A DNA stretch of 64,000 bases from Nocardia sp. NBC_00416 (GCF_036032445.1 NZ_CP107932.1:2792501-2856500); one strand, 5' to 3'. Counted from the first letter of the stretch, positions 54,057 to 64,000 are shown. Notes: generated from the sequence alone by a model not told the origin. Numbers and translations: made by a program.

Positions 54057-54827
54057 CTACTTCTTCTTTGCGGCGGGCTCGTCGTCGCCGGGGCCGTCGT
54101 CGGCGGTACCCGACGCCGCCGACGCCAGCAACTGTTCCAGCGCGGCGAGACCGATCCGGCGGAACGCCCGGCGGGGACGGGCCTGTTCCAGGGTCGCGAC
54201 CTCGAGCGAACCGACGCCGAGCGTCCGCTTGTCCTTGTCCCCGGCCTCGGGCGTGGCTGCCTGCAGGGCCGCTACCGCGACTCCGACCGCGGCGGCGAGG
54301 TCCAGCCCCGGCCGATAGGACTCCTTCAGCGCGGCGACGATCGGTTCGGTGGTACCGCCCATCACCACGTATTCGCGTTCGTCGACGATCGACCCGTCGA
54401 AGGTGATCCGGTACAGCACCGAGACCTGGTCCTGTTCCGGATAGCCCACCTCGGCAACGCAGATCTCCACCTCATACGGTTTGAGCTGATCGGTGAAGAT
54501 CGATCCCAGGGCCTGGGCGTAGGCGTTGGCCAGGGCCCGGCCGGTGACATCGCGCCGGTCGTACTGATAGCCCCGCAGGTCGGCCTGCAGGATCCCGGCG
54601 CGGCGCAGGTTCTCGAACTCGTTGTACTTGCCGACGGCGGCGAAACCGGTCCGATCGTAGAGTTCGCTCACCTTGTGCAGGGTCGACGACGGATTCTCCG
54701 CCACGAAGACGACGCCTTTGTCATAGGCCAGGACCACGACACTGCGGCCCCGGCCGATCCCCTTGCGCGCGAGCTCGGTCTTGTCGCGCATGATCTGCTC
54801 GGCGGACGCATACAGCGGCAGGGTCAT
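54057..54827 (-). CDS. prcA: 20S proteasome alpha subunit PrcA
   Basis: This 256-aa subunit has the alpha-type N-terminus [20 protein letters not shown] followed by [20 protein letters not shown], and no catalytic Thr. The alpha rings gate entry into the core and contact the ATPase Mpa/ARC. The acidic/Lys C-terminal tail ([14 protein letters not shown]) is usual. Its start overlaps the prcB stop by four bases (ATGA), coupling equal synthesis. Confidence 0.97.
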   Translation of the reverse strand: MTLPLYASAEQIMRDKTELARKGIGRGRSVVVLAYDKGVVFVAENPSSTLHKVSELYDRTGFAAVGKYNEFENLRRAGILQADLRGYQYDRRDVTGRALANAYAQALGSIFTDQLKPYEVEICVAEVGYPEQDQVSVLYRITFDGSIVDEREYVVMGGTTEPIVAALKESYRPGLDLAAAVGVAVAALQAATPEAGDKDKRTLGVGSLEVATLEQARPRRAFRRIGLAALEQLLASAASGTADDGPGDDEPAAKKK

Positions 54828-55693
54828 GCCCGGCTCCCTTCCTCTGCGGCCTCACGATCCGCGGCGATACCGCGCGCGATCTCCTCGAGCCGGGATTCGG
54901 CCACTTCGGCGGCACCGTCGTCATCGATCAGGATCGCGGTCGGGTAGATCCCGCGCAGCAGATCCGGCCCACCGGTGGCGGTATCGTCGTCGGACGCGTC
55001 CACCAGCGCCTCGACCGCGATCCGCAGGGCGCGGTCGGCGTCGATTCCCTTGGTGTACAGCTTCTTCAGCGACGTTCTCGCGAACATCGAACCGGAGCCG
55101 ACGGCGGTGAAACCGAACCGCTCCTCGCTGCGCCCGCCCACCACGTCGTAGGACACGATGCGCCCGGCCCGGTCCGGATCGGTGGCCTGCTGGTCGTAGC
55201 CGACCAGCAGCGGCACCACCGCCAAGCCCTGCATGGCGGCCGGCAGGTTGTCGCGCACCATTTTCGAAAGCTTGTTCGCCTTGCCGTCGAAGGTCAGCGA
55301 GACGCCTTCGATCTTCTCGTAGTGCTCGAGCTCCACCGCGAACAGGCGCACCAGTTCGATGGCCATGCCCACGGTTCCGGCGATACCGGTCGCCGAGTAG
55401 GTATCGGTGATATGGACTTTTTCCACATCGCGACCCGCCAGCAGGTTGCCCTGGGTGGAACGCCGGTCACCGGCGATCAGGACACCGCCCCGGTAGGACA
55501 CCGCGACCACGGTGGTCCCGTGCGGTGCGATGTCCCCCGCGGCACCGCCGCCGGGTTTCCCGGCGGCGGTGAGCTGGTTCAGCGCGTCGAATCTGCTGCT
55601 GGGCAGTAGGTCCGGTGCGTGCTGACGCAGATGTTCGGAAAAGGATGACAGGGCGTACCCCAAATGGAGACGCGAGGGGTCACCTGCGGTCAC
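54824..55693 (-). CDS. prcB: 20S proteasome beta subunit PrcB
   Basis: This 289-aa precursor has a 59-residue propeptide ending at HG, followed by [20 protein letters not shown]. The mature protease would start at Thr60, the catalytic nucleophile. Also visible are Asp/Lys-type active-site context ([10 protein letters not shown]) and [15 protein letters not shown]. It degrades pupylated proteins. GTG 55693 overlaps the pup stop (GTGA). Confidence 0.97.
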   Translation of the reverse strand: MTAGDPSRLHLGYALSSFSEHLRQHAPDLLPSSRFDALNQLTAAGKPGGGAAGDIAPHGTTVVAVSYRGGVLIAGDRRSTQGNLLAGRDVEKVHITDTYSATGIAGTVGMAIELVRLFAVELEHYEKIEGVSLTFDGKANKLSKMVRDNLPAAMQGLAVVPLLVGYDQQATDPDRAGRIVSYDVVGGRSEERFGFTAVGSGSMFARTSLKKLYTKGIDADRALRIAVEALVDASDDDTATGGPDLLRGIYPTAILIDDDGAAEVAESRLEEIARGIAADREAAEEGSRA

Positions 55694-55884
55694 TGGCCAC
55701 CTTTCTGCACGTAGGCACGGACGAAGTCTTCGGCGTTCTCTTCGAGCACATCGTCGATCTCGTCGAGCAGGTCGTCGGTGTCCTCCGCCAGCTTCTCGCG
55801 CCGCTCCTGGCCCGCGGCGTCTACGCCGTCGACGCCTTCGTCATCGTCGCCGCCCCCGGCGCGTTTGGTCTGCTCTTGTGCCAT
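55690..55884 (-). CDS. pup: Prokaryotic ubiquitin-like protein Pup
   Basis: This 64-aa protein ([20 protein letters not shown]) is largely disordered, with the conserved helix-forming [20 protein letters not shown] and a C-terminus ending KGGQ. The terminal Gln must be deamidated to Glu by Dop before PafA can attach Pup. The 64-residue length is standard. The pup-prcB-prcA overlaps show a single operon. ATG 55884 is the family start. Confidence 0.97.
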   Translation of the reverse strand: MAQEQTKRAGGGDDDEGVDGVDAAGQERREKLAEDTDDLLDEIDDVLEENAEDFVRAYVQKGGQ

Positions 55885-56049
55885 CGCAGCCGACCTCCTC
55901 TGTTTTCCAACGCCCGGCCGCTGATGCGTACCGGACGAATCGTGAGCACCTCTGTGCTCGTTCTTCAACACTACCCAGCCGGGACGACACGTAGTCGGAT
56001 TACGTCCCACCCGGCGGTAGCGACCACCGCGGACCCTACGGTGAACCGA

Positions 56050-57549
56050 TCAGGTCGTGAGCTTTCGTACCAGCTCGGCGGCGGTATCGACACCGTCCAG
56101 GAGTTCGCCGACATGGGCCCTGGTCCCGCGCCTGGGCTCGAGGGTGGGGATCCGGACCAGCGAATCACCGCCCAGGTCGAAGATCACCGAGTCCCAGCTG
56201 GCGGCCGCGATGTCGGCGCCGAACCGGCGCAGGCATTCGCCGCGGAAATAGGCACGGGTATCGGTGGGCGGCGCGGTCATGGCGTCGAGAACCTGTTGTT
56301 CGGAGACGAGGCGTTTCATCGACCCGCGCGCCACCAGCCGGTTGTACAAGCCCTTGTCGAGCCGCACATCCGAGTACTGCAGATCCACCAGGTGCAGCTT
56401 GGGCGCCGCCCAGCCCAGCCCTTCGCGACTGCGCATCCCTTCGAGCAGGCGCAGTTTGGCCGGCCAGTCGAGCAGGTTCGCGCATTCCATCGGATCGCGC
56501 TCCAACAGGTCCAGCACCATCGACCAGTTGTCGAGGACGTCGCGCACCCGCGGATCGTCGATGCCCTGTACCTCGACGTGTTTGGCGACGCGTTCGTGAT
56601 AGAGCCGCTGGATCGCCAACCCGGTGAGTTCCCGGCCGTCGGCCAGCGCGACGGTGGCGCGGAGGGTGGGATCGTGGCTGATCGTGTGGACGGCGGTGAC
56701 CGGCCGGGCCAGCTGCAGATCGGAGAGATCGGCGCCGGATTCGATCAGGTCCAGCACCAACGCGGTGGTGCCGACCTTCAGATAGGTCGACATCTCGGCC
56801 AGGTTCGCGTCACCGATGATCACGTGGAGCCGGCGGTACTTGTCGGCGTCGGCGTGCGGTTCGTCGCGGGTGTTGATGATGCCGCGCTTCAGCGTGGTCT
56901 CCAGCCCGACCTCGACCTCGATGTAGTCCGAGCGCTGCGAGAGCTGGAATCCCGCGTTGTCCCCGGACTGCCCGAGCCCGACCCGACCGGACCCGCAGAT
57001 CACCTGACGGGACACGAAGAACGGGGTGAGGCCGAGAATCACCGCGTTGAAAGGGGTTTCGCGGCTCATCAGATAGTTCTCGTGCGTGCCGTAGGAGGCG
57101 CCCTTGCCGTCGACATTGTTCTTGTACAGCTGCATCCGCGGTGCGCCGGGCACGCTGGAGGCATGGCGGGCGGCCGCCTCCATCACCCGTTCACCGGCTT
57201 TGTCCCAGATCACCGCGTCCAGCGGATCGGTGACCTCGGGCGCGGAATACTCCGGATGCGCATGATCGACGTAGAGCCGGGCTCCGTTGGTCAGGATCAT
57301 ATTCGCCGCGCCGACCTCGTCGGCGTCGATCACCGGCGCGGGGCCGTTCATCCGGCTCAGATCGAAACCGCGGGCGTCGCGCAGCGGCGATTCGACCTCG
57401 TAGTCCCACCTCGTGCGCTTGGCGCGCGGCACCCCCTCGGCCGCGGCGTACGCCAGAACCGCCTGGGTAGAGGTGAGGATCGGGTTGGCCGACGGCTCGG
57501 TGGGCGTGGAGATCCCGTATTCGACCTCGATACCGATGATGCGCTGCAT
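56050..57549 (-). CDS. dop: Pup deamidase/depupylase Dop
   Basis: This 499-aa enzyme is the glutamine-synthetase-like paralogue of PafA that deamidates Pup and removes it from proteins. It begins [20 protein letters not shown] and has [35 protein letters not shown] and [20 protein letters not shown]. An insertion after residue ~40, the Dop-loop region ([14 protein letters not shown]), distinguishes it from PafA. The start is ATG 57549. It lies 165 bp upstream of pup, and the operon probably begins here. Confidence 0.96.
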   Translation of the reverse strand: MQRIIGIEVEYGISTPTEPSANPILTSTQAVLAYAAAEGVPRAKRTRWDYEVESPLRDARGFDLSRMNGPAPVIDADEVGAANMILTNGARLYVDHAHPEYSAPEVTDPLDAVIWDKAGERVMEAAARHASSVPGAPRMQLYKNNVDGKGASYGTHENYLMSRETPFNAVILGLTPFFVSRQVICGSGRVGLGQSGDNAGFQLSQRSDYIEVEVGLETTLKRGIINTRDEPHADADKYRRLHVIIGDANLAEMSTYLKVGTTALVLDLIESGADLSDLQLARPVTAVHTISHDPTLRATVALADGRELTGLAIQRLYHERVAKHVEVQGIDDPRVRDVLDNWSMVLDLLERDPMECANLLDWPAKLRLLEGMRSREGLGWAAPKLHLVDLQYSDVRLDKGLYNRLVARGSMKRLVSEQQVLDAMTAPPTDTRAYFRGECLRRFGADIAAASWDSVIFDLGGDSLVRIPTLEPRRGTRAHVGELLDGVDTAAELVRKLTT

Positions 57550-57641
57550 GCGTTCGAGAGTAGGCGACGGATCGCGAATCATCCGTTGAGTGGTACCAAT
57601 GGCCGATGCCGTGGCGGACGGTGCGGCCACATGCTCGGACC

Positions 57642-58829
57642 ATGACCCGAACCGTCGCCGACCCCGCTGTTCGCGGACCGCACCCGCACCGGCCCACCCG
57701 CCTCGTGGCGCTGGATGTGCTGCGCGGAATCGCGATTGTGGGCACCCTGGGCACGAATATCTGGATCCTGACAGACCCCGAGGGCATGGTCGGCTACCTG
57801 GACCGGCTCGCCGCCTCCCCCACTGATGGGTGGATGTGGGCCGAGAAAGCGCTACAACAATTGGCGCAGGGCAAGTTCCTGGGTCTGCTCACCGTGATGT
57901 TCGGGATCGGCCTGGCCATTCAGCAGGCCTCCGCGCGCCGGGCCGGACGACCTTGGCCGGGCGGGTACCCGTGGCGGGCCGCACTGCTGTTCCTCGACGG
58001 ACTGCTCAATTTCCTGTTGATCGCCGAGTTCGACGTGCTGATGGGGTACGCCGTCACCGCCCTCGTGGTCGCTTTCCTGCTCACCCGGAGCATTCGCGCC
58101 CAGGGCCGGTGGATCCTCGCGATGCTGACCGTGCACATCACGATGATCGCGCTGTACCTCCTCTCGCTGCTCACTGCGACTCCCGCGGAGCCGGGAGGGT
58201 CCACCGAGCTGTCCCCGAACCCGTACGCCGACGGCTCGTTCTGGGATCTGGTGCTGTTCCGGGCCGAACACGCCGCGGTGTTCCGCGCCGAGACGATCCT
58301 CATCCTGCCGCTGTCGATCGCGCTGTTCCTGGTGGGCGCCCGGCTGTTCCACGCGGGTGTGTTCGGGCCCGAGGGCGGCCGGATCCGCCGTCGGTTGATG
58401 GTCGCCGGATTCGGGGTGGCCGCACCGACCGACCTGCTGCTCGGGTTACTCGGCGGCGGCGATCTCGTGCTGGTGACCCGCTACCTGGTGGCGCCCGTCG
58501 TCGCCCTGGCGATCCTCGCGCTGGTCGCCGAGTTCTCTGTGCGCCGCCCGAGCACCGGATTCGCGGGCCGGCGGCTTTCCGAGATCGGCCGGACCGCGCT
58601 GAGCTGCTACATCCTGCAGAATCTCGTGGCATCGATCCTGTGCTACGGCTGGGGATTCGGGCTGGCCGCCCGGTTCGCCCCGGAGGCCCGCGTTCCTTTC
58701 ACCGTCGCGATCTACCTCGTGGTGATCAGCGTGGTCGCGCTCTTCGCCCACTGCTGGCTGCGGCGATTCGAGCGCGGCCCGGTGGAGTGGCTGTGGCAGG
58801 CGAGTTACCGCCGCCTGGTGCGGTCATAG
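57642..58829 (+). CDS. DUF418 family membrane protein
   Basis: This 395-aa protein has about nine to ten membrane helices. It has the N-terminal [20 protein letters not shown] typical of DUF418/YeiB-like proteins and a C-terminal half with [20 protein letters not shown] and [11 protein letters not shown]. YeiB-type proteins are widespread and uncharacterised, possibly acyltransferase-like. ATG 57642 places the charged N-terminus correctly. It is divergent from dop. Confidence 0.87.
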   Translation: MTRTVADPAVRGPHPHRPTRLVALDVLRGIAIVGTLGTNIWILTDPEGMVGYLDRLAASPTDGWMWAEKALQQLAQGKFLGLLTVMFGIGLAIQQASARRAGRPWPGGYPWRAALLFLDGLLNFLLIAEFDVLMGYAVTALVVAFLLTRSIRAQGRWILAMLTVHITMIALYLLSLLTATPAEPGGSTELSPNPYADGSFWDLVLFRAEHAAVFRAETILILPLSIALFLVGARLFHAGVFGPEGGRIRRRLMVAGFGVAAPTDLLLGLLGGGDLVLVTRYLVAPVVALAILALVAEFSVRRPSTGFAGRRLSEIGRTALSCYILQNLVASILCYGWGFGLAARFAPEARVPFTVAIYLVVISVVALFAHCWLRRFERGPVEWLWQASYRRLVRS

Positions 58830-58995
58830 CCGGCGGGAGCAGGCCGACGCCCCGCCACAGTGAGCAGACACACCCCTGCGTTGCACCGCCGACCGCCCGG
58901 CGAGCTGCCACGATTGTCCGGCCGGACGGCACAGGCGACCGGCCCGCGCGCACCGCGCGGAGTATCGGGAGCGCAGCTTCGACGGAGGACAGCGA

Positions 58996-60333
58996 ATGGG
59001 GACCGACAGCACCGGCGACCGGCCGGGCTCGCACGCCGTAACTACCGAGCGCACCGCCGGCGCCGGGGGACCGTCGCCGCGCCCGATCCGAATATGGGCT
59101 GCCCCGCTCGTGGTGATCACCCTGCTGATGGCGCTTCTGTCGACGATGTATCTGGGGTATGTCATCAACCCGGAGAAGAACCTGCACGAATTCCCGATCG
59201 CACTGGTGAACCAGGACGACGGCGATATCCGCGACGGCGAACCGATCAACGTCGGCGACCAGATCACCGGAGCCCTGACCGACAGGGTCCCCGCGGACAA
59301 GGTCGACCTGCGGGTGACCGGGATCGGCGAGGCGCAGCGACTACTCGCCAACGGTGAGGTCTACGGCGCGATCGTGCTGCCCAGTGATCTGTCCAAACGG
59401 TTGTCGATCCTCGGCGCCGGCGCGGTGGTGCCCGGCGATATCGAGCAACCCGCCATCACCGTGCTGACCAATCCCCGGACCGGCACCTATGCCACCCAGA
59501 TCGTGCAGATCGTGAGCAAACAGGCACTGGTCCAGGTGAACACCGAGGTGGGCCGGCAGCTGACCGATACCGTGGATGCCGCGCTGAACTCCGGCCCCGG
59601 CGGCGGCACCGAGGTCTCCGGCGCGTCGCGCCTGATCCTGGCCGAACCGATCGACGTACTCATCGAGCAGTTCCGTCCGCTGCCGGACGGGACCGGCAGC
59701 GGACTGTCGGCGTTCTTCTTCACCCTGCTGGTGGTGCTGGCCGGGTTCACCGGGGCGATGATCGTGAACACCATGGTGGATTCGGCGCTGGGATTCGTGC
59801 CGACCGAATACGGGCCCTGGTTCGTGCACCATCCCACCGCGCCGCACTCACGGCTGCGCACCCTATTGCTGAAGTGGGGGGTGATCACGGTCGCGGCGCC
59901 GATCGTCTCCGGAGTCTTCCTGGGGATCGCGCAGTTGCTCGGGATGCCCTTGGAGCACGGACTGGCCCTGTTCCTGTTCAGCATTCTGGCGATCATCGCG
60001 GTCGGTGTCACCGCGCTGTCGGTGCTGGCGGTTTTCGGGTCGGCGGGCCTGCTGCTGAACCTGATCCTGTTCATCGTGCTCGGCCTGCCCTCGGCAGGCG
60101 CCACCATCCCCTTGGAGGCGACACCGCGCTATATGGCCTGGCTGGCGACCTTCGAGCCGATGCACCAGATCTATCTCGGCATCCGCGCGATCCTGTATTT
60201 CGACGCGCACGGCAACCCGGGACTGGCCCGCGGTGTCGGCATGTGCGTGTTCGGGCTCGCTGTGGGGCTGGTGCTCGGCGCGGTGGTGACCTTCGTCTAC
60301 GACCGCAAGGGCCTGGAACGCCGCAGCCGCTGA
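58996..60333 (+). CDS. YhgE/Pip-like (ABC-2 type) membrane protein
   Basis: This 445-aa protein has one membrane helix near residue 35-55, then an extracellular domain of ~170 residues (FPIALVNQDDGDIRDGEPIN, GEVYGAIVLPSDLS). Five or so C-terminal helices follow. This is the architecture of YhgE/Pip proteins and DUF3533 relatives, linked to phage infection or export in Gram-positives. Mycobacterial homologues are unstudied. It is followed by a doubled hairpin likely to terminate transcription. Confidence 0.8.
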   Translation: MGTDSTGDRPGSHAVTTERTAGAGGPSPRPIRIWAAPLVVITLLMALLSTMYLGYVINPEKNLHEFPIALVNQDDGDIRDGEPINVGDQITGALTDRVPADKVDLRVTGIGEAQRLLANGEVYGAIVLPSDLSKRLSILGAGAVVPGDIEQPAITVLTNPRTGTYATQIVQIVSKQALVQVNTEVGRQLTDTVDAALNSGPGGGTEVSGASRLILAEPIDVLIEQFRPLPDGTGSGLSAFFFTLLVVLAGFTGAMIVNTMVDSALGFVPTEYGPWFVHHPTAPHSRLRTLLLKWGVITVAAPIVSGVFLGIAQLLGMPLEHGLALFLFSILAIIAVGVTALSVLAVFGSAGLLLNLILFIVLGLPSAGATIPLEATPRYMAWLATFEPMHQIYLGIRAILYFDAHGNPGLARGVGMCVFGLAVGLVLGAVVTFVYDRKGLERRSR

Positions 60334-60363
60334 GCGGCATATCCGACGCAGCCGCTGAGCGGC
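60323..60363 (+). repeat. Tandem 16-bp hairpin repeat at gene end
   Basis: GCAGCCGCTGAGCGGC occurs at 60323-60338 and again at 60348-60363. Each copy contains the GCCGCT-G-AGCGGC inverted repeat. The first copy includes the stop codon of the YhgE-like gene, so the second may have arisen by local duplication. They may act as a weak terminator. Confidence 0.5.
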
Positions 60364-60457
60364 GGATGCCCTGTGTCGCGCGGACCGGAGCGGGGATCCG
60401 GCCGACAGCGCAAGATCGGTCAAGCGCGCCCGGGGGTCGAGCAGACAGACTCGATCC

Positions 60458-61381
60458 GTGAGCAACGGACGTGACCGCCTCCGAGAACTGCTGGACGCAG
60501 TCCTCGACGAGGACAACACCACGCTCGGGCAGATGGCCGCCGGGGCCTTTTCGTCCCCGTTCCATTTCGCCCGGCAGTTCAGCCGCGGCACCGGCGAATC
60601 ACCGGTGAGCCTGCGGCGGCGGGTGCTGCTCGAACGCGCGTGCTGGCGGCTCGGCGGGGGCGCCGCGGTGACCGAAGTGGCCTTCGCCGCCGGATACGAC
60701 TCGGTGGAGGGCTTCAGCCGGGCCTACACCCGCGCTTTCGGCCATCCACCGAGCGCCACACCGCCCGCGACGGGGCGGACGCCGCGGTGGCTGCCGTCGG
60801 TCAACGGGATTCATTTCCATCCGCCGATGTCGCTGTGGGTGGAGGGCGAACCGAAAGGGCGGTCCGATATGGACCCGACGGCACTGCTGCTGCACCACGA
60901 TCTCGACGACACCCGGCTGCTGTTGAAGACGGCGGCCGGGTTGACCGAGGAGCAGTACCGGCGCACTCGCCTCGCCGGGGCGACGGTGCTGGAGTGGGAC
61001 GGGCCCGAGGAATCGATCGCCGCGGTCCTGGATCATCTGATCCGCACCAAGGAAGTGTGGCTGGCCTCGATCGAGGGCGCCGACCACCCCGTACGCGGCG
61101 GTGACGATCTTCCCTCCCTCATGGCCAGGCTCGACGATATCGGGCCACGCTGGCTGGACACGGTGCGCGAGATCGATCGGCGCGGCGGTTGGGGCGACAC
61201 CCTGATCGATGCGCTGTGCGAACCACCGGAGAGCTTCGTACTCGGCAGCGTGATCGCCCATGTGCTCACCTATTCCGCGTATCGGCGCCAGCAGGCGCGG
61301 TATTGGATACGCGGTGCATCACCGGATGACGACACCGTCGGCTGGGGCGACCCGATCGACTGGCTACGAAGGAGAGACTGA
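60458..61381 (+). CDS. AraC-type HTH regulator fused to a DinB-like domain
   Basis: This 307-aa protein has an AraC double helix-turn-helix at the N-terminus (residues ~5-95: SPFHFARQFSRGTGESPVSL, ..AAVTEVAFAAGYDSVEGFSR). An ~15-residue linker follows, then a C-terminal four-helix DinB/DUF664-like domain (MDPTALLLHHDLDDTRLLLK, VLDHLIRTKEVWLASIEG). AraC domains are usually C-terminal, so the order here is reversed. The DinB fold is often a metal-dependent thiol-linked enzyme (such as bacillithiol or mycothiol S-transferases), hinting at a thiol or small-molecule sensor. GTG 60458. Confidence 0.78.
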   Translation: MSNGRDRLRELLDAVLDEDNTTLGQMAAGAFSSPFHFARQFSRGTGESPVSLRRRVLLERACWRLGGGAAVTEVAFAAGYDSVEGFSRAYTRAFGHPPSATPPATGRTPRWLPSVNGIHFHPPMSLWVEGEPKGRSDMDPTALLLHHDLDDTRLLLKTAAGLTEEQYRRTRLAGATVLEWDGPEESIAAVLDHLIRTKEVWLASIEGADHPVRGGDDLPSLMARLDDIGPRWLDTVREIDRRGGWGDTLIDALCEPPESFVLGSVIAHVLTYSAYRRQQARYWIRGASPDDDTVGWGDPIDWLRRRD

Positions 61382-61554
61382 GAGGACCACCCCGGCCGGC
61401 TGCTCTCCCAGGATGGGGATGCGGAGGGTCCGGACGCTGGAGCCGGCGGTCGCCGAGTTTGCCCGCCACCGGGAGTTCACCTGCGCGCGCTACACGGTGG
61501 TATCGCGGGAACGGTGATCCGTGGGGGTGTGGCCGTCCGCGGCGACCACACCTG

Positions 61555-62232
61555 CTACCCGGAGGAAACCGACGCCGTCCAGGACGCGAAGGCGCTGGGG
61601 TTGCGGGTCTGCAGTAGCACCCGGCCGGGACCGGTGAAGTCGAAGACCAGGCCCTCCCCCGATTTCAGCGATTGCAGCGACCGGCCGGAGACTGCGCGCC
61701 GGATGGTGAACTGCATCGACAGGTCGTAGGCCACCACATGCCCGGTATCGATGGTGACCGGTTCACCGGGTGCCAGATCGATGACATCGATCGCCCCGAA
61801 CACTCCGACCACGACCTCGCCCGACCCGTGCGCGCGCAGCCCGAATCCGCCTTCGCCGCCGAACAGGTTGGCGAAACCACCCCATTTGCTCTCCACCTGC
61901 GCGCCTGCCGAGTTCGCGATCCAGCCGCCGCGACTGATGAAGTACGGCCGGTCGGGCACGATCGGCAGGGCCAGCATGTCGCCGGGCAACGACGGAGCCA
62001 CATCCACCCAGCCGCCCTGCGGGGGCGCGGTGAAGGTGGAGACGAAGAACGATTCGCCCGACAGCATCGACCGTTTCAGTCCGGCCAGGATGCCGCCCTC
62101 GGCCTTGGCTTCCAGATTCACGCCTGCCGAATGCGCCACCATGGCACCGGATTCCACCCGCACCGGCTCGCCGCCCGCCAGGACACAGCGTGCCACGGTC
62201 GACGACGGGCTGTGCCGCAGTTCAACTTTCAT
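61555..62232 (-). CDS. AIM24 / TIGR00266-like protein
   Basis: This 225-aa beta-rich protein starts MKVELRHSPSSTVARCVLAG, then GGEPVRVESGAMVAHSAGVN and a glycine-rich LFGGEGGFGLRAHGSG. This is the AIM24/TRAP-like duplicated beta-fold. AIM24 is a mitochondrial inner-membrane organiser in yeast; bacterial members are uncharacterised. It is convergent with the AraC-DinB gene. The gap of 173 bp between them contains a 34-codon frame at 61413-61517 without support. Confidence 0.83.
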   Translation of the reverse strand: MKVELRHSPSSTVARCVLAGGEPVRVESGAMVAHSAGVNLEAKAEGGILAGLKRSMLSGESFFVSTFTAPPQGGWVDVAPSLPGDMLALPIVPDRPYFISRGGWIANSAGAQVESKWGGFANLFGGEGGFGLRAHGSGEVVVGVFGAIDVIDLAPGEPVTIDTGHVVAYDLSMQFTIRRAVSGRSLQSLKSGEGLVFDFTGPGRVLLQTRNPSAFASWTASVSSG

Positions 62233-62554
62233 GAGCCGACACTACCGCCAGGGCCGGTCACCGGCGCAGAGTCCGGGCTTGCGACGCCGACGGGTATCAG
62301 CCGGACGACGACCCCCGGGTTCGCCTGGAGAACGGCAGATCGCTACCGGTTCACGACTGCTGGGCGCAGCATGCCGGATGGCCCGGCGTGCGTATCGGGA
62401 TCGGTCGGTCTCCCACAGGACCGAAATGTCTGCCTCCCACCACGTAGCGCGGCCGGCCCGGCGACCGCCCATCCGTCGGGCCCGGGAACCCGCCCCGTGC
62501 GGCTCGCGGCCGTATAGGCGCGCGCTCGTTACCCCATGGCAAACGGAACGCGGA
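62233..62554. other. Gap upstream of AIM24-like gene
   Basis: This is a 322-bp region between the AIM24-like start and the ArsC-like stop. Only short overlapping frames are present on both strands and no RNA motif, repeat or operator was recognised. It should hold the promoter of the AIM24-like gene. Confidence 0.4.
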
Positions 62555-62920
62555 TCAGCTCAGCGAATCCAGAGCATCCGCGTCACGGGCGACGACCGCG
62601 CGCCCGGCGATGAACACGATCGGCCGCTGGATCAGCCGCGGATGCTCGGCCAGTGCCGAGATCCAGCGGTCCCGGTCGGCGGCGGTCCGGCCCCAATCGG
62701 CCATCCCGAGTTCTTCGGCGATGTCCTCACCGGTGCGCGTGATCTCCCACGGTTCGGCGCCGAGCTTTTCCAGAGCCGTGCGAAGCTCCGCGGCGGTGGG
62801 TGGTTCGTCGAGGTACCGGCGGACCGAATAGGCGATTCCGGTGGCATCCAGGTGTGCCACGGCGGCCCGGCTCTTGGTGCAGCGTGGGTTGTGCCAGATC
62901 TCGGCTTCCGGAGTGCTCAT
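62555..62920 (-). CDS. ArsC/Spx-family arsenate-reductase-like protein
   Basis: This 121-aa thioredoxin-fold protein has the catalytic-type NPRCTKSR near residue 11 and RPIVFIAGRAVVARD near the end, as in glutaredoxin-coupled ArsC and its relatives. It has a single active-site cysteine. No other arsenic genes are nearby, so an arsenate role is uncertain; many such proteins are general ArsC-like thiol reductases. It lies 75 bp downstream of the glycosyltransferase gene's start side on the minus strand. Confidence 0.85.
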   Translation of the reverse strand: MSTPEAEIWHNPRCTKSRAAVAHLDATGIAYSVRRYLDEPPTAAELRTALEKLGAEPWEITRTGEDIAEELGMADWGRTAADRDRWISALAEHPRLIQRPIVFIAGRAVVARDADALDSLS

Positions 62921-62995
62921 GGCGCCGAGCGTAGCCCGGGCCGCAGCCGGCCCGGGACCCGGCGCTGCGGCCCGCCCCGGTTCCGCGCCTGCCGG

Positions 62996-64000
62996 CTACA
63001 TATGCCTCCACTCCGGCCACACCTGCGCCCACGGGCGGCTGGGCTGGGCGCACTTCCACAGCGTGACGTCACGTGTGTTGTCGAGGAATCCGAGCCGGGT
63101 ATCGACCCGCCCGATCGGTTCGAGCACCGCGAACTGTGCCCGCAGCCGGTCCTCGTCACCGCCGACGCACACCATGGTCGTCGCCGAATCCGGCGGTGCG
63201 CCGAAATACCCGAAACCGCGCGCCGGACTGTAGACATCGGGCAACTCGCCACCGGCCAGCTGGTCCAGTGCGCCCGCCTGCCAATAACTGCCCGCGAGCA
63301 CGACCGATCCGGCCTGATCAGCGGGGGTGAGCGACGCGTGGGCGGCCACCACCGCCGCGGCCAGTTCGGGCCAGCCGAATTCGCCGTACAACCCGATGTT
63401 CATCGCGGCCGCGGTGTCGTCCGCCGGCTGCTCGACATCCTCGGCCGCCGGCCAGGGAGTGGAGGCCAGGATCTGCACCAGCGACACCGTGACCAGCACC
63501 GCCCCGGACCCGACGAGCATCCGGCGGCGGCGCGTCGACTCGGTACGTTCCACGGCCGTGGTCAGTGCCACCGACCCGGCCCCGAACGCGAGCCCGTACA
63601 TACCGGCCAGGTAGTAGACCCGGCCGCCGGACACCAGGAATATCACCAGCAGGAGCAGTGCGGTCACCCCGAGGAAGCGGTACGGACGCAGGGACTCGTG
63701 CCGTAGCAGCGCCCAGACGCCGTAACAGAGCAGTACCGCGCCGAGCACGCCCGCGAGGAGCACAGCCAAGGGCACGAAGGCCAGCGGACCGCCGGTGAAC
63801 TGCTGTTCCCGGCGCACGGCCGCCCCGAGGGCCACTTGCGGCCACCCGTGCGCTGCCTGCCAGAGCACCGAAGGGATCGATACCAGCAGAACACCGACCC
63901 CGCCCGACCACAGCAGCGGCCGCCGGACCAGGTCGCGGGGGCCGAACACCAGCGCGGCGACCGCCAGCGCCACCCAGAAGAACGGAATCAGCCATTTGAC
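62996..64000 (-). CDS. GT39-like (dolichyl-phosphate-mannose transferase-type) membrane glycosyltransferase, partial
   Basis: The C-terminal 334 residues are visible; the frame is open to the window edge (VKWLIPFFWVALAV at 64000), so the catalytic N-terminus lies outside. The part shown has about six membrane helices, WQAAHGWPQ (a motif found in actinobacterial ArnT/PMT-like GT39 proteins) and a soluble C-terminal domain with YSPARGFGYFGAPP. Such enzymes transfer sugars from polyprenyl phosphates outside the membrane. The internal GTG at 63973 is not the start. Confidence 0.82.
   Translation of the reverse strand, partial: VKWLIPFFWVALAVAALVFGPRDLVRRPLLWSGGVGVLLVSIPSVLWQAAHGWPQVALGAAVRREQQFTGGPLAFVPLAVLLAGVLGAVLLCYGVWALLRHESLRPYRFLGVTALLLLVIFLVSGGRVYYLAGMYGLAFGAGSVALTTAVERTESTRRRRMLVGSGAVLVTVSLVQILASTPWPAAEDVEQPADDTAAAMNIGLYGEFGWPELAAAVVAAHASLTPADQAGSVVLAGSYWQAGALDQLAGGELPDVYSPARGFGYFGAPPDSATTMVCVGGDEDRLRAQFAVLEPIGRVDTRLGFLDNTRDVTLWKCAQPSRPWAQVWPEWRHM

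Noticed and set aside
61413..61517. 34-codon frame after the AraC-DinB gene
   Set aside because: Too short, no recognised family, and no conserved neighbour; it may be a remnant but cannot be supported.
62242..62542. Short minus-strand frames between AIM24-like and ArsC-like genes
   Set aside because: No start signal, no family match, and frames overlap on both strands as expected from high GC.

Overview
The window is high-GC actinobacterial chromosome. It carries a complete Pup-proteasome locus (dop, pup, prcB, prcA, pafA, pafB, pafC) followed by tatA, tatC and helY, cobalamin genes in a mycobacterium-like order, two dehydrogenases of mycofactocin-associated families, and F420/PPOX-type enzymes. 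Together these point to Mycobacteriales, most likely Nocardia or a close relative. No rRNA, tRNA, CRISPR array, insertion sequence or prophage was seen.

Layout. (1) Positions 1-15.2 kb are accessory: an exported or membrane phosphodiesterase, a mycofactocin-type SDR divergent from a P450 that lacks canonical motifs, an MFS pump, an orphan substrate-binding lipoprotein divergent from an AprA/FrdA-like flavoprotein plus 2x[4Fe-4S] ferredoxin, several small enzymes, and two TetR regulators with clear palindromic operators. (2) 15.2-21.7 kb holds cobN (riboswitch in its leader) and cobG (probable second riboswitch). (3) 21.8-34.5 kb separates cobG from cobH. It contains an NDMA/mycofactocin-type alcohol dehydrogenase module and then a compact cluster: lipocalin, small membrane protein, a CarH/LitR-like B12-binding MerR regulator, FAD oxidoreductase, DUF1365, cyclopropane-fatty-acid-synthase-like methyltransferase, SDR, a frameshifted SigJ-type ECF sigma factor and a QueG-like Fe-S protein. 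Gene content matches the light/singlet-oxygen response clusters known from proteobacteria. (4) 34.8-41.8 kb holds cobH, cobIJ, cobK, cobL, an SDR and an Rv2074-like F420 biliverdin reductase; cobM is missing from its usual position. (5) 41.8-57.5 kb is a conserved housekeeping block (pepE, 5'-3' exonuclease, DUF4333 protein, helY, tatC, tatA, pafC, pafB, pafA, prcA, prcB, pup, dop), almost all on the minus strand. (6) 57.6-64 kb holds membrane proteins, an AraC-DinB fusion, an AIM24-like protein, an ArsC-like protein and a truncated GT39-like glycosyltransferase.

How it works together. The most interesting element is the putative light/B12-controlled cluster between the two halves of the cobalamin locus. 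The MerR regulator has the DNA-binding domain and the cobalamin-ligating E-x-H of CarH. Two near-identical 11-bp tandem direct repeats of GATGCATA type, the known style of CarH operators, lie in the two promoter regions of this cluster. A cell making B12 would therefore supply the chromophore for a regulator encoded within the same locus, controlling membrane-lipid modification and redox enzymes. A second structural curiosity is a family of about 115-bp nested-hairpin repeats in the two gaps on either side of pafA.
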